Part shown: piece by piece, positions 35,548 to 43,596 of the stretch
Numbering within the stretch: position 1 is the stretch's first letter
How the letters are laid out: the number at the start of each line of letters is the position of its first letter
Origin: Ruminococcus sp.
GTDB taxonomy: Bacteria; Bacillota; Clostridia; Oscillospirales; Acutalibacteraceae
Reading direction: 5' to 3'
Assembly: GCA_017395925.1 (NCBI GenBank)
Contig: JAFQNJ010000023.1
Coordinates: 1-64,000, forward strand
DNA: 64,000 bases
The notes under the pieces: model-generated
Told to the model about the DNA's origin: nothing
Databases searched by the model: none
Seen by the model: the letters and a program-made list of their open reading frames with translations, nothing else
Program-made: the position numbers and the translations under genes

Positions 35548-36474
35548 TTAAGAAAGATCTACTCTGGGGTCAACAAACTTGTAGAGAACATCCGAAATAA
35601 GCATCATAATTACAATGATGGTTGCAAGGAAAATAGTTGTACCCATAATCATTGTATAGTCGCGGTTCTGGATGCTTGAGAAGAAGTGGTCACCAAGACC
35701 GGGAACTGTGAAAATTCTCTCAACAACAAGGGAACCTGTGAGAATGAAAGCTATCATAGGACCTGCATAGGTAATAACAGGAGTCACCGCGTTCTTGAGT
35801 GCGTGTTTGAAAAGCACCTTGGAGGGGTGAACGCCCTTTGCCTTAGCGGTACGGATGTAGTCCTGACCCAGAACATCAAGCATACTTGAACGTGTGAGAC
35901 GGATGGTGTAAGCCATGGGATAAAGAGCAAGGGCAATAATGGGCAGGATAAGACCGCCGCTTTCCATTCCGTTTGCCGGCAGCCACTCAAGCTCCGCACA
36001 GAATATCCACAGCAGAAGCGTACCCACAATAAACGACGGCATAGCAACAAAGGCGGTAGACACCACCATTATCACTCGGTCGATAAACTTATTGTGATAT
36101 AGCGCCGCAATAGCGCCGAATACCATACCCATAACAAGAGCGAGTGCTGCGGCAATAAAACCAATCTTTGCACTGGACGCAAAACCCTCAAATATAACAT
36201 CGGTAACTTCTCGTCCGTCCATACGCATTGACATACCGAAGTCAAGAGTAACCGCATTGCCCAGATATGTGAGATACTGCTTCCAGAGAGGGTCGTTGAA
36301 CCCATACTTCTCCATCAGAGCTTCTCTGACAGGCTCGGGAATTGCCTTTTCACTCTGGAAAGGGTCACCGGGGATAAGATGCATAAAGAAGAAAGTGATA
36401 GTAATTACCAGAAAAATGGTAACTATAGCCAGAAGCACTCTCTTGATTAGGTAATAGAGAAATTTCTTGTCCAT
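35548..36474 (-). CDS. oppB: Oligopeptide ABC transporter permease OppB
   Basis: The 308-residue permease has six membrane segments and the marks HLIPGDPF, EAA-loop TAKAKGVHPSKVLFKHALKN and the C-terminal DPRVDLS. It is the first gene of the operon oppB-C-D-F-A. TTGTATAAT near 36533-36541 on the minus strand is the best -10 seen for the operon. Confidence 0.93.
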   Translation of the reverse strand: MDKKFLYYLIKRVLLAIVTIFLVITITFFFMHLIPGDPFQSEKAIPEPVREALMEKYGFNDPLWKQYLTYLGNAVTLDFGMSMRMDGREVTDVIFEGFASSAKIGFIAAALALVMGMVFGAIAALYHNKFIDRVIMVVSTAFVAMPSFIVGTLLLWIFCAELEWLPANGMESGGLILPIIALALYPMAYTIRLTRSSMLDVLGQDYIRTAKAKGVHPSKVLFKHALKNAVTPVITYAGPMIAFILTGSLVVERIFTVPGLGDHFFSSIQNRDYTMIMGTTIFLATIIVIMMLISDVLYKFVDPRVDLS

Positions 36475-36836
36475 ATCAATCGTTCCTTGTTAAAAATTTG
36501 TCATAGTGCATTATAAGCGCATTATTATTCCCCTATTATACAAGACAAGCTCCCTCAAAAGGCTTTTTAACGAGATAATCGTTTTGGAAACTACATTTTT
36601 TCAAGCAATATTTCACAAAATTTCTTCAAAAACCCTGTACTTATGCAAACAACTTGCAACATAATTTACCAAAAATCAGCTATATTTAGTCCCTCTTCTC
36701 CTTTTTCACACGAGTTGTTGTGTTTTGAGCCGGTTTTTCGTATTTTGAACACGTTCAACTGTCTCAAATCTCTCTATACTATTTATATAGCAACTCTTCG
36801 CCCGCTTTCCCCGTCCACCAAGGTCTTATTCGGGGA
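36475..36836. other. Intergenic region upstream of the opp operon
   Basis: I see no gene here. The part near 36475-36545 should hold the opp promoter (a TATAAT on the minus strand near 36534-36539, -35 weak). The rest is AT-rich with a small palindrome, GAACACGTTC, at 36747-36756. Confidence 0.4.
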
Positions 36837-36870
36837 CAAAAAAACAGACACCCTGAAAACAGGATGTCTG
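36837..36870 (-). terminator. pnp terminator
   Basis: An 11-bp stem with one mismatch (36845-36855 with 36860-36870) is followed on the minus strand by T7. Confidence 0.8.
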
Positions 36871-36895
36871 CCAAAATCTTAAAGATTAAATTTTA

Positions 36896-39109
36896 TCAGT
36901 TGCGTCTGGGGCGACGGTTGTCTCTGCCGCCTCTGCCGCCCTCTCTGCGGGGTCTGTCAGCAGCGGGGTCATTCTCGGGAGTGAGACCGTCAACCTCAAT
37001 GAGAACATCGCGACGGCTGAGGTTGAGTCTGCCCTTGTCGTCGATTTCCATAACCTTTACGCGGATAACGTCGCCAACGTTTACTACGTCGGTAACCTTG
37101 TCTGTGCGCTTAACATCAAGCTGGCTGATGTGAACGAGACCTTCCTTGCCGGGAGCGATTTCAACGAATGCACCGAAATCCATAATGCGTGTTACCTTAC
37201 CAAGGTACATTGCGCCGGGCTCGGGATCAATAGCAATAGTCTCAACAATAGCAAGTGCTCTCTTACAGTTCTCAAGGTCAACGCCGGATACAAATACCTG
37301 TCCGTTCTCGCCGTCCTCCTCAATGTCGATTTTAACCTCGCACTGAGCCTGGATTTCTTTGATAACCTTGCCGCCCTTACCGATAACCTCGGAGATCTTG
37401 TCAGCAGGGATAGTTGTTGTGAGCATCTTGGGAGCATACTTGGAAAGCTCTGCTCTGGGAGCCTCGATAGCCTTGAGCATAACCTCGTCGAGGATATAGA
37501 TTCTTGCCTCGTGAGTCTTCTCAAGAGCTTCTTTAACCATCTCAGGTGTAAGACCTGAAATCTTGAGGTCCATCTGGATAGCTGTGATACCCTCGTGAGT
37601 ACCTGCTACCTTGAAGTCCATATCGCCGAAGAAGTCCTCAACGCCCTGGATATCAACCATTGTCATCCAGCGGTCACCCTCGGTGATAAGACCGCAGGAG
37701 ATACCAGCAACGGGAGCCTTGATGGGAACACCTGCATCCATAAGAGCAAGTGTGGAGCCGCATACGGAACCCTGTGATGTGGAACCGTTGGAAGAGAGAA
37801 CCTCGGAAACGAGACGGATGGAGTAGGGGAAGTCCTCAACGGAGGGGATTACGGGAACGAGAGCTCTCTCTGCAAGAGCACCGTGACCGATTTCACGTCT
37901 TCCGGGGCCACGGCTGGGACGGGTCTCGCCTACAGAGTAGCTGGGGAAGTTGTAGTGATGCATATATCTCTTGAACTCTTCGTCGTCGATGCCGTCGAGA
38001 AGCTGACCCTCGGAAACGGGACCCAGAGTTGCAATGGTGAGAACCTGTGTCTGACCGCGGGTAAAGAGACCTGAACCGTGAACGCGGGGGAGGAGAGAAA
38101 CTTCGGAAGCGAGAGGTCTGATATCGTTCATGCCTCTGCCGTCAACACGCTTCTGCTCGTCCAGGAGCCAACGACGAACAATGTACTTCTGAACCTTGTA
38201 CATACACTCGTCGATTTTCTCTGCGCTGTCGGGATAAATCTCGTCGAACTTTGCGTGAACTGCCTCGTAGATGGGCAGGAGTCTTGCATCGCGGACTGTC
38301 TTGTCATCGGTGTCCATAGCAACCTTGACATCCTCTTCTGCGAATGCCTTGATAGCCTCGAACATCTCTGCATCGGGCTCGTTGGAAGGATAGGAGAACT
38401 TCTCCTTACCGATTTCAGCCTGAATGCCCTTAATGAACTCGATAATCTTCTGGTTAGCCTCGTGGCCTGCCATGATAGCGTTGTACATAACCTCGTCGCT
38501 TACGCAGTCAGCACCTGCTTCGATCATAGCAATTCTGCTGTCGGTGGAAGCAACTGTGGTTGCCATCTTGGAAACCTCACGCTCTGCGGCTGTGGGGTTG
38601 ATAACAAACTCGCCGTCAACGTAACCTACGGAAACAGCGGAGATGGGACCGTTCCAGGGAATGTCGGAAATGGTAAGAGCAATAGAGGTACCTACCATAG
38701 CGGCAATCTCGGGCATACAGTCGGGGTCAACGGACATAACTGTACACACAACGGAAACGTCGTTTCTCATATCCTTGGGGAAGAGAGGACGGATGGGTCT
38801 GTCGATAACACGGCTTACGAGGATAGCCTTCTCGGAAGGTCTGCCCTCACGCTTTAAGAAGCTGCCGGGAATTTTACCGACGGAATAGAGCTTCTCCTCA
38901 AAGTCAACGGAAAGAGGGAAGAAGTCGATGCCCTCACGGGGCTTTGCTGCGCCTGTAACAGCTACGTGAACAACTGTCTCGCCGTAGCGGACAAGACAAG
39001 CGCCGTTTGCAAGCTGGGTTGTCTTACCTGTTTCGATAACAAGGGGTCTGCCTGCAAATTCGGTTTCAAAAGTTCTGAACTTATCAAAAGTCATAGTTCT
39101 GTTTGCCAT
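36896..39109 (-). CDS. pnp: Polynucleotide phosphorylase
   Basis: The 737-residue 3'-5' phosphorolytic exoribonuclease degrades mRNA. It has two RNase PH domains (about 10-230 and 310-545; FFPLSVDFEEKLYSVGKIPGSF in the first, RGPGRREIGHGALAERAL in the second), a KH domain (IGKGGKVIKEIQ, about 560-620) and an S1 domain (GAFVEIAPGKEGLVH, about 630-700). The C-terminus is an Arg/Gly tail, RPRREGGRGGRDNRRPRRN. AGGAGG precedes the ATG. It lies downstream of rpsO, a conserved pairing, with a terminator hairpin between. Confidence 0.96.
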   Translation of the reverse strand: MANRTMTFDKFRTFETEFAGRPLVIETGKTTQLANGACLVRYGETVVHVAVTGAAKPREGIDFFPLSVDFEEKLYSVGKIPGSFLKREGRPSEKAILVSRVIDRPIRPLFPKDMRNDVSVVCTVMSVDPDCMPEIAAMVGTSIALTISDIPWNGPISAVSVGYVDGEFVINPTAAEREVSKMATTVASTDSRIAMIEAGADCVSDEVMYNAIMAGHEANQKIIEFIKGIQAEIGKEKFSYPSNEPDAEMFEAIKAFAEEDVKVAMDTDDKTVRDARLLPIYEAVHAKFDEIYPDSAEKIDECMYKVQKYIVRRWLLDEQKRVDGRGMNDIRPLASEVSLLPRVHGSGLFTRGQTQVLTIATLGPVSEGQLLDGIDDEEFKRYMHHYNFPSYSVGETRPSRGPGRREIGHGALAERALVPVIPSVEDFPYSIRLVSEVLSSNGSTSQGSVCGSTLALMDAGVPIKAPVAGISCGLITEGDRWMTMVDIQGVEDFFGDMDFKVAGTHEGITAIQMDLKISGLTPEMVKEALEKTHEARIYILDEVMLKAIEAPRAELSKYAPKMLTTTIPADKISEVIGKGGKVIKEIQAQCEVKIDIEEDGENGQVFVSGVDLENCKRALAIVETIAIDPEPGAMYLGKVTRIMDFGAFVEIAPGKEGLVHISQLDVKRTDKVTDVVNVGDVIRVKVMEIDDKGRLNLSRRDVLIEVDGLTPENDPAADRPRREGGRGGRDNRRPRRN

Positions 39110-39233
39110 AATTTTTTCCTCCTGTAAAATTTATATTTTCACAGGGTTTTTCGCTAATTTAGCAATAAAATCAACCGTCCCCGCCCGATATCTGTTTTTA
39201 CTGTGAACGACTGATTTTACCGCTAAAAATAGC

Positions 39234-39290
39234 CTGAAAAAAACCCTGTAATAAACGGAATACAGGGCAAACGGCATAAGCCGTCTGCCC
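39234..39290 (-). terminator. rpsO terminator with tandem hairpin
   Basis: On the minus strand an 11-bp hairpin (39265-39290) precedes a stem CCCTGTA/TACAGGG (39244-39250, 39261-39267) followed by T7. It should end most rpsO transcripts before pnp, as in the attenuated rpsO-pnp units of other bacteria. Confidence 0.6.
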
Positions 39291-39305
39291 CACTGTTTGT
39301 AAAGA

Positions 39306-39569
39306 TTATTTACGGATGCCGAGTCTTGCGATAATTGAACGGTATCTCTCGATGTCAATCTTTGTGAGATAGTTCAGAAGCGCACGTCTCTGACCAACCA
39401 TCTTCAGAAGGCCGCGACGGCTGTGATGGTCTTTCTTGTGCTCCTTGAGGTGCTCGGTAAGGTCGTTGATTCTCTTTGTGAGAAGAGCGATCTGTACCTC
39501 GGGAGAACCTGTGTCGCCCTCGTGGAGTGCATACTCGTTAATAATTGCCTGCTTTTCGTCTTTAAGCAT
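39306..39569 (-). CDS. rpsO: Ribosomal protein S15
   Basis: The 87-residue small-subunit protein binds the central domain of 16S rRNA. It has the S15 signature [25 protein letters not shown] and [21 protein letters not shown]. The ATG at 39569 is used because AAAGGTGGT is then at the correct distance; a GTG at 39581 would be part of the ribosome site. A leader of about 100 bases could hold the S15 autoregulatory structure. Confidence 0.97.
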   Translation of the reverse strand: MLKDEKQAIINEYALHEGDTGSPEVQIALLTKRINDLTEHLKEHKKDHHSRRGLLKMVGQRRALLNYLTKIDIERYRSIIARLGIRK

Positions 39570-39671
39570 TTTGGTTACCACCTTTTTTTAATATTACCCT
39601 CAAACACAGACAAAGGACAGGTGAATCCGACTCTGCGGCATACTCCAAAGTCCGTGAAAGGGGCCTAAGCA
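39570..39671 (-). promoter_or_regulatory. rpsO leader, candidate S15 autoregulatory element
   Basis: The leader contains a 7-bp stem (GACTTTG 39646-39652 with CAGAGTC 39629-39635 on the minus strand). Several unrelated rpsO leader structures that bind S15 are known in bacteria; this is a candidate by position, not by match to a known class. Confidence 0.35.
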
Positions 39672-39677
39672 AGAGAC

Positions 39678-39706
39678 ATTATAACACAATGTTTTCAAAA
39701 AGTAAA
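39678..39706 (-). promoter_or_regulatory. rpsO promoter
   Basis: The minus strand reads TTTACT (39701-39706), 17 bases, TATAAT (39678-39683), with an extended -10 TG. Confidence 0.6.
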
Positions 39707-39750
39707 GTATTTTTTCTATAAAGAATTTTGATTTATCCCTTTTGTTTTTA

Positions 39751-41043
39751 TTACATCTTTATAACCTTGTACGAGCAGGGAGGGAGCATCTCCTCAAAGT
39801 GTCTTCCTCTCCAGTCACAGAACATTCTCTGTTCGCTGTGGGCTATATTAATGAAAATAAGCACGGCTTCTTCGTTTGTGTATCTCGAGAATATCATCCA
39901 CTCGTTCTGCACCATAACCCTCTCAAAAGCACCATACCTGAGTGCAGGATACTTTTCTCTGAGCATAGAGAGCTCGCCGATATGCTCCACAAGCTCGGGC
40001 ATTACAACGTCAGGATTCTCCACATCCACCGCAGGGCGCAGAGGCAGGTCACTGCCGTTTGCCTTCTCACCCTCAATGCCCCACTCGCTTCCGTAGTAGA
40101 TACTGGGCACTCCGGGCATGGTGAAAAGCACTGTGTAGGCATTCTTCAGGTTTTCCTTAAAATTCTTCAGAGTTGAGGCAATTCTGTTTACGTCGTGGTT
40201 ATCAAGGAAGTTGTAGAGCACACCCTCCTTATATAATCCCCAAGGGCCGAACTGTCTATCCAGAGAACTCATAATTTCAAACATATTTTTCGAGGTAATG
40301 GAAGAATGTATGCCCTTGTAACACTCGTAGTTTGTAACGGAGTGGAGCATCTCCCCGTTCATCCACACACGGTAGTCACCGTGAATAATCTCGCCCATAA
40401 GCCAGAAATCGGGATTTTTCTCGGCGGTAACCCGACGAAGCTCTCTGAAAAAGTCGTGGTCGATGCAGTCAGCCGCATCAAGGCGGAGACCGTCAATCAT
40501 AAATTCATCCATCCACATTTTTACCGAATCAAGAAGGTAACGCTTCACATCGGGATTGCGGAGATTAAGCTTGACAAGGCTCTCGTAACCTGCCCAGCTG
40601 TCATAGTGAAATCCATCGCCGTAGCTGTTGTTCCAGTCAAATCGCAGGGACGAAAACCAGTCGCGATAGGGGGAATTCTCGCGGTTTCTGAGCAAGTCCT
40701 CAAAGGCAAAGAAACCTCTGCCCACGTGGTTGAACACACCGTCGAGAATAATGCTGAAGCCGTTTTCCTTGAGATTTTTACATACCGCCTTGAAATCCTC
40801 ATTGGTGCCAAGTCTGGTATCCACCAGACGATAGTCGTGGGTGTCGTAGCCGTGGGTGCCGGACTGGAAAAGGGGTCCGAAATAAACCGCATTGACTCCC
40901 AGCTTTTTCATGTGGGGAATCCAGTCGTTGATTTTAAGAATCCGACTTGTGACAGCCTCGCCTGTATTCTCAGGCGGCGCACCACAGAAACCAATGGGAT
41001 AGATGTGATAAAAAACCGAATCTCTGATGTCAGAATTGCTCAT
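39751..41043 (-). CDS. GH13 alpha-glucan-active glycosidase
   Basis: The 430-residue cytoplasmic enzyme is of the alpha-amylase family. Catalytic Asp is in GLRLDAADCID, catalytic Glu in LMGEIIHGD and the transition-state Asp in NFLDNHDVNR. It lacks a signal peptide and carbohydrate-binding domain, so it probably acts on imported maltodextrins or stored glycogen. The ATG at 41043 follows AAGGAGGAAAT. It lies behind a TetR gene on the same strand; a palindromic operator (41058-41071) sits between them. Confidence 0.9.
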   Translation of the reverse strand: MSNSDIRDSVFYHIYPIGFCGAPPENTGEAVTSRILKINDWIPHMKKLGVNAVYFGPLFQSGTHGYDTHDYRLVDTRLGTNEDFKAVCKNLKENGFSIILDGVFNHVGRGFFAFEDLLRNRENSPYRDWFSSLRFDWNNSYGDGFHYDSWAGYESLVKLNLRNPDVKRYLLDSVKMWMDEFMIDGLRLDAADCIDHDFFRELRRVTAEKNPDFWLMGEIIHGDYRVWMNGEMLHSVTNYECYKGIHSSITSKNMFEIMSSLDRQFGPWGLYKEGVLYNFLDNHDVNRIASTLKNFKENLKNAYTVLFTMPGVPSIYYGSEWGIEGEKANGSDLPLRPAVDVENPDVVMPELVEHIGELSMLREKYPALRYGAFERVMVQNEWMIFSRYTNEEAVLIFINIAHSEQRMFCDWRGRHFEEMLPPCSYKVIKM

Positions 41044-41057
41044 ATTTCCTCCTTGAT

Positions 41058-41071
41058 ATACCATGCGGTAT
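41058..41071. promoter_or_regulatory. Candidate TetR operator before GH13
   Basis: ATACCATGCGGTAT is an inverted repeat (ATACC/GGTAT). It matches the operator inside the tetR promoter in 11 of 14 positions, including both outer arms ATAC and CGGTAT. Confidence 0.5.
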
Positions 41072-41102
41072 AGTAACCTCATAAAAATAACCTACCGCAA
41101 TA

Positions 41103-41687
41103 TTACGAATAAATACCGTACAAAAACTGCTGACGAAGACGATAGACCGTCTCATCCGAAAGGAAGCTTTCATCTCCCGAATGAAGATAGGTCGCAATGT
41201 GGGCATTGATAATTCCCTCAAAGGACAAGGCACAGAGGGACTCTTTGCCCCTGAGGTTTCCGGCCTGCACCGCGGCGGCCTCGAAGAATCCCAGCAGAAT
41301 CTCCCTCTCGGTGACTATGAACTCCTCGGCAGCAGTATACAAAGCATCCTCACCGCTCCTGTGCATAATTCCTGCACGAAGCCTGAAAAAATCAGGGGTT
41401 CGCACAGCACTGTCAAAGTACACCCGCATCAGTCGGAAACAAGAAAGGGGAATGTCCTCGCAAATGGACGAAGCAGCCCTGAGCTCACGGAGCAACTCCC
41501 GATAATGCACACCGAGAATCTCCCGAAGCAGACCCTCTTTTGAGGCAAAGTAGTGGTACATTGTGGGTTTGGTAACTCCCGCGGCGTCAACAATCTCCTG
41601 AGTCGAAGTGCCGTCAAAGCCTTTCTTTGCAAAAAGCTCAAGACCCACCTTCAGAAGCTCCTGTTTATTGTCCTTGTTTTCGTTCAT
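41103..41687 (-). CDS. TetR-family transcriptional regulator
   Basis: The 194-residue repressor has an N-terminal helix-turn-helix (about 8-55: LFAKKGFDGTSTQEIVDAAGVTKPTMYHYFASKEGLL) and an all-helical ligand-binding C-domain of unknown effector. It is transcribed from a perfect promoter (41709-41737) with a palindrome in the spacer, and a similar palindrome precedes the downstream GH13 gene. It should repress both; a maltodextrin-related effector is plausible but unproven. Confidence 0.9.
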   Translation of the reverse strand: MNENKDNKQELLKVGLELFAKKGFDGTSTQEIVDAAGVTKPTMYHYFASKEGLLREILGVHYRELLRELRAASSICEDIPLSCFRLMRVYFDSAVRTPDFFRLRAGIMHRSGEDALYTAAEEFIVTEREILLGFFEAAAVQAGNLRGKESLCALSFEGIINAHIATYLHSGDESFLSDETVYRLRQQFLYGIYS

Positions 41688-41708
41688 AGTATCACCTCCG
41701 TCACAACC

Positions 41709-41737
41709 ATTATACTAATCGGTATACTGTTTGTCAA
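41709..41737 (-). promoter_or_regulatory. tetR promoter with embedded operator
   Basis: The minus strand reads TTGACA (41732-41737), exactly 17 bases, TATAAT (41709-41714). The spacer contains the palindrome ATACTAATCGGTAT (plus strand, 41712-41725), so a bound repressor would block RNA polymerase. Confidence 0.7.
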
Positions 41738-41758
41738 CTAAAAATTTGCAAAAGAATA

Positions 41759-41781
41759 CACCGACGAAAAATCCGTCGGTG
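41759..41781 (-). terminator. Terminator of the HTH cassette
   Basis: Stem CACCGACG with CGTCGGTG, followed on the minus strand by TATTCTTTT. The T-run is weak. Confidence 0.5.
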
Positions 41782-41791
41782 CCTTATGTCT

Positions 41792-41992
41792 TCAGTCAGG
41801 TATATACTCTGCGATATCCTCCAGCTTGCAGGAGAGCGCTGTGCAGAGCTTTGAAAGGGTCTTTGTCTCGATATTTTCGTTGGCTCTCAGGCGTCTCACG
41901 GTTTTGCTGTCGATTCCGCACTTTTCCCGAAGCTCATAGGTGCTGACACCTTTTTCTTTCATGGTTATCCACAGTCGGTCAAATCTGATGAT
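41792..41992 (-). CDS. Small HTH (Cro/CI-type) regulator with probable AUC start
   Basis: A frame ending at 41792 encodes KGVSTYELREKCGIDSKTV-type HTH text and finishes ALSCKLEDIAEYIPD, the pattern of small XRE regulators common in Clostridia. Those relatives usually begin M-[IL]-R-[FY]-D-R-L-W. Here the same text (IRFDRLW) is in frame upstream of the first ATG (41962). The codon where Met is expected is ATC at 41992, eight bases after a perfect AGGAGG (42001-42006). With ATC the protein has 66 residues; from ATG 41962 it has 56 and loses most of helix 1. It is the third gene of a cassette with the methyltransferase. Confidence 0.65.
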   Translation of the reverse strand: MIRFDRLWITMKEKGVSTYELREKCGIDSKTVRRLRANENIETKTLSKLCTALSCKLEDIAEYIPD

Positions 41993-42012
41993 AGCGCAGT
42001 CCTCCTATATCT

Positions 42013-42771
42013 TTATATTCTTGCAACCACCACAGGCTGATAGAATCCCGTCTGCGGAGGCATCTTCCACTCTACATCTCTGCATCCCTTAGCCTCAAGA
42101 AGTTTTGTGATTTCCTCTCGGGTCGTTACGCGGTATTCACAGGTGAACTTGCTTACCGCAACATCAGTTTCATCGTCAATTATGTATTGCGTCAACCTAT
42201 ATCTGTCGCCCTCCCAGTCCCATGTCTGGAAGGAAACTCTCTGTCCCTTCTGCGTTTTGTGGATATACGGAGGGGAATAGGGAGGCTTTGTTTTCAGTAA
42301 TTCGTCGTAGTCCCTGATGCTTGCAACGAAAATTCCGCCACTGCGGACTCTGCCGAGAATGCTCTTTATCGCTTCCTCCAACTTTTGAGGGGAAAGCATG
42401 TGAGGCAGGGCATTATCCATTGCGATTACAATATCAAACTGCTCTTTGAAAACCTCCTTCAAAGCACAGAAATCTCCCTGCTCAAATCTTATCTTGACAT
42501 TTCTGCTCTCTGCGCGGCGTTTTGCTTCCTCTATCTCGGCACGGCTTATATCGGAAGCTGTGACACTATATCCCAAAGAGGCAAGACCTATGCTCTGGGT
42601 GCCGATTCCACAAGCACAATCGAGAATCCTTGCGGTTTTGTCAAAGCCTTCTCCTTTGAAAAGTCTGTCAAGAATCACCGCCTGCTCCTCGGTTGCAGCC
42701 TGCCAGTCTGCAAAAAGTTTTTCGTACTGCGGCGCCATATTGTCGTAAAACTCCTGAACAATATCCATCAT
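42013..42771 (-). CDS. SAM-dependent methyltransferase (class I)
   Basis: The 252-residue enzyme has the SAM-binding motif ILDCACGIGTQSIGLASLGY (about 49-68), acidic motif II SDIS, and IVIAMDNALPHM (motif IV). It resembles glycine/sarcosine-type N-methyltransferases, but the substrate is unknown. AAGGAGAAATA precedes the start. It sits between a 109-residue unknown protein and the small HTH gene on the same strand. Confidence 0.85.
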   Translation of the reverse strand: MMDIVQEFYDNMAPQYEKLFADWQAATEEQAVILDRLFKGEGFDKTARILDCACGIGTQSIGLASLGYSVTASDISRAEIEEAKRRAESRNVKIRFEQGDFCALKEVFKEQFDIVIAMDNALPHMLSPQKLEEAIKSILGRVRSGGIFVASIRDYDELLKTKPPYSPPYIHKTQKGQRVSFQTWDWEGDRYRLTQYIIDDETDVAVSKFTCEYRVTTREEITKLLEAKGCRDVEWKMPPQTGFYQPVVVARI

Positions 42772-42796
42772 TATTTCTCCTTTTTTAGCAGAGTAT

Positions 42797-43126
42797 TTAT
42801 AGTCCGAAGTGAATCATCCACTTGTTATCTTTCTGCGCGGCTCTGATAAGCGTTTCAAGCTCTGCAAGCTCACTCTTTTCACCAACAGCATCCGCAAAAG
42901 CATCCAGCGACCCCGGCGGAATGAGCGTTACGCCGCACCAGGCAAGCCCTTTTGCTTTTATATCCGTGGTATGCATATAAAAATCTATTTTCTGAAGCTT
43001 GTGTGCCACCGAGTCCAGGGGCTCGTCCGATACGCTGATACAGCCATATTTGTGAGGTTCATATTCATCATAACGCACCCCTTTTTGGGGAGCAATCTCA
43101 AAAATTCCGAATTCATGTTTTGCCAC
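42797..43126 (-). CDS. Protein of unknown function, 109 residues
   Basis: A small soluble protein with no family I recognise. It has conserved-looking patches (FEIAPQKGVRYDEYEPHKYG, LAWCGVTLIPPGSLDAF) and no Cys pairs or membrane segment. The start is GTG at 43126, nine bases after AAAGGAGG. It is the first gene of the cassette with the methyltransferase. Confidence 0.65.
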   Translation of the reverse strand: MAKHEFGIFEIAPQKGVRYDEYEPHKYGCISVSDEPLDSVAHKLQKIDFYMHTTDIKAKGLAWCGVTLIPPGSLDAFADAVGEKSELAELETLIRAAQKDNKWMIHFGL

Positions 43127-43173
43127 AGCACTCCGCCTCCTTTATGCCATAAAAATTAATTAATCATTTATTG

Positions 43174-43211
43174 AAACACCCCTGCTTATCCTCGGACAAA
43201 CAGGGGTGTTT
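43174..43211 (-). terminator. Terminator after tRNA-Thr
   Basis: An 11-bp stem, AAACACCCCTG (43174-43184) with CAGGGGTGTTT (43201-43211), lies just behind the tRNA on the minus strand. Confidence 0.6.
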
Positions 43212-43212
43212 C

Positions 43213-43288
43213 TGGAGCTGGTGACGTGACTTGAACACGCGACCTGCTGATTACGAATCAGCTGCTCTACCGACTGAGCTACACCAGC
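43213..43288 (-). tRNA. tRNA-Thr (anticodon CGU)
   Basis: The minus strand folds into a full cloverleaf: acceptor stem GCTGGTG with CACCAGC, D arm with AGTCGGTA, anticodon stem GCTGA/TCAGC with loop TTCGTAA (anticodon CGT, reading ACG), and T loop TTCAAGT. The CCA end is encoded (43213-43215). It stands alone with a terminator behind it. Confidence 0.95.
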
Positions 43289-43596
43289 ATAGTACACAGT
43301 GAGATAAAACTCGTGGATGTTCGCTTATAAACTAACTGCAGAATCAACGAATTAATTCCGCAAATCACGGAAATACTGCTTTTGAAGCCGAATTTTCCAT
43401 TGCATCTTTGAAAGAAATTATCAAAGAAGCTACCAGTAATTATATATCAATCACCTGCCTTTTTCAAGTGGCGCGATGATTTTTTGCTATGAATGTGCAA
43501 AATTTGTCATTTTTTGTGAAACGTTTTCACAAAGTCAACATTATATCTCTTTTTGGATTAATAATATATATACTAAACATATATCGGGGTGAGAAC
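43289..43596. other. Gap between tRNA-Thr and the XRE gene
   Basis: No gene is seen. The right half holds a palindromic operator (43514-43532) before the XRE gene; the left half should contain the tRNA promoter, which I cannot place with confidence. Confidence 0.4.
43514..43532. promoter_or_regulatory. Palindromic operator upstream of the XRE gene
   Basis: TTGTGAAA-CGT-TTTCACAA has perfect 8-bp arms. It lies 65 bases before the XRE start. It resembles, but is one base shorter than, the CcpA site TGWAANCGNTNWCA. Confidence 0.45.

Noticed and set aside
36747..36756. GAACACGTTC as a LexA box
   Set aside because: The half-sites are only two bases apart; the SOS box needs four.
41965..41973. Perfect DnaA box TTATCCACA
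   Set aside because: It lies inside the coding part of the small HTH gene, about 18 kb from the origin, with no other boxes near; probably chance.
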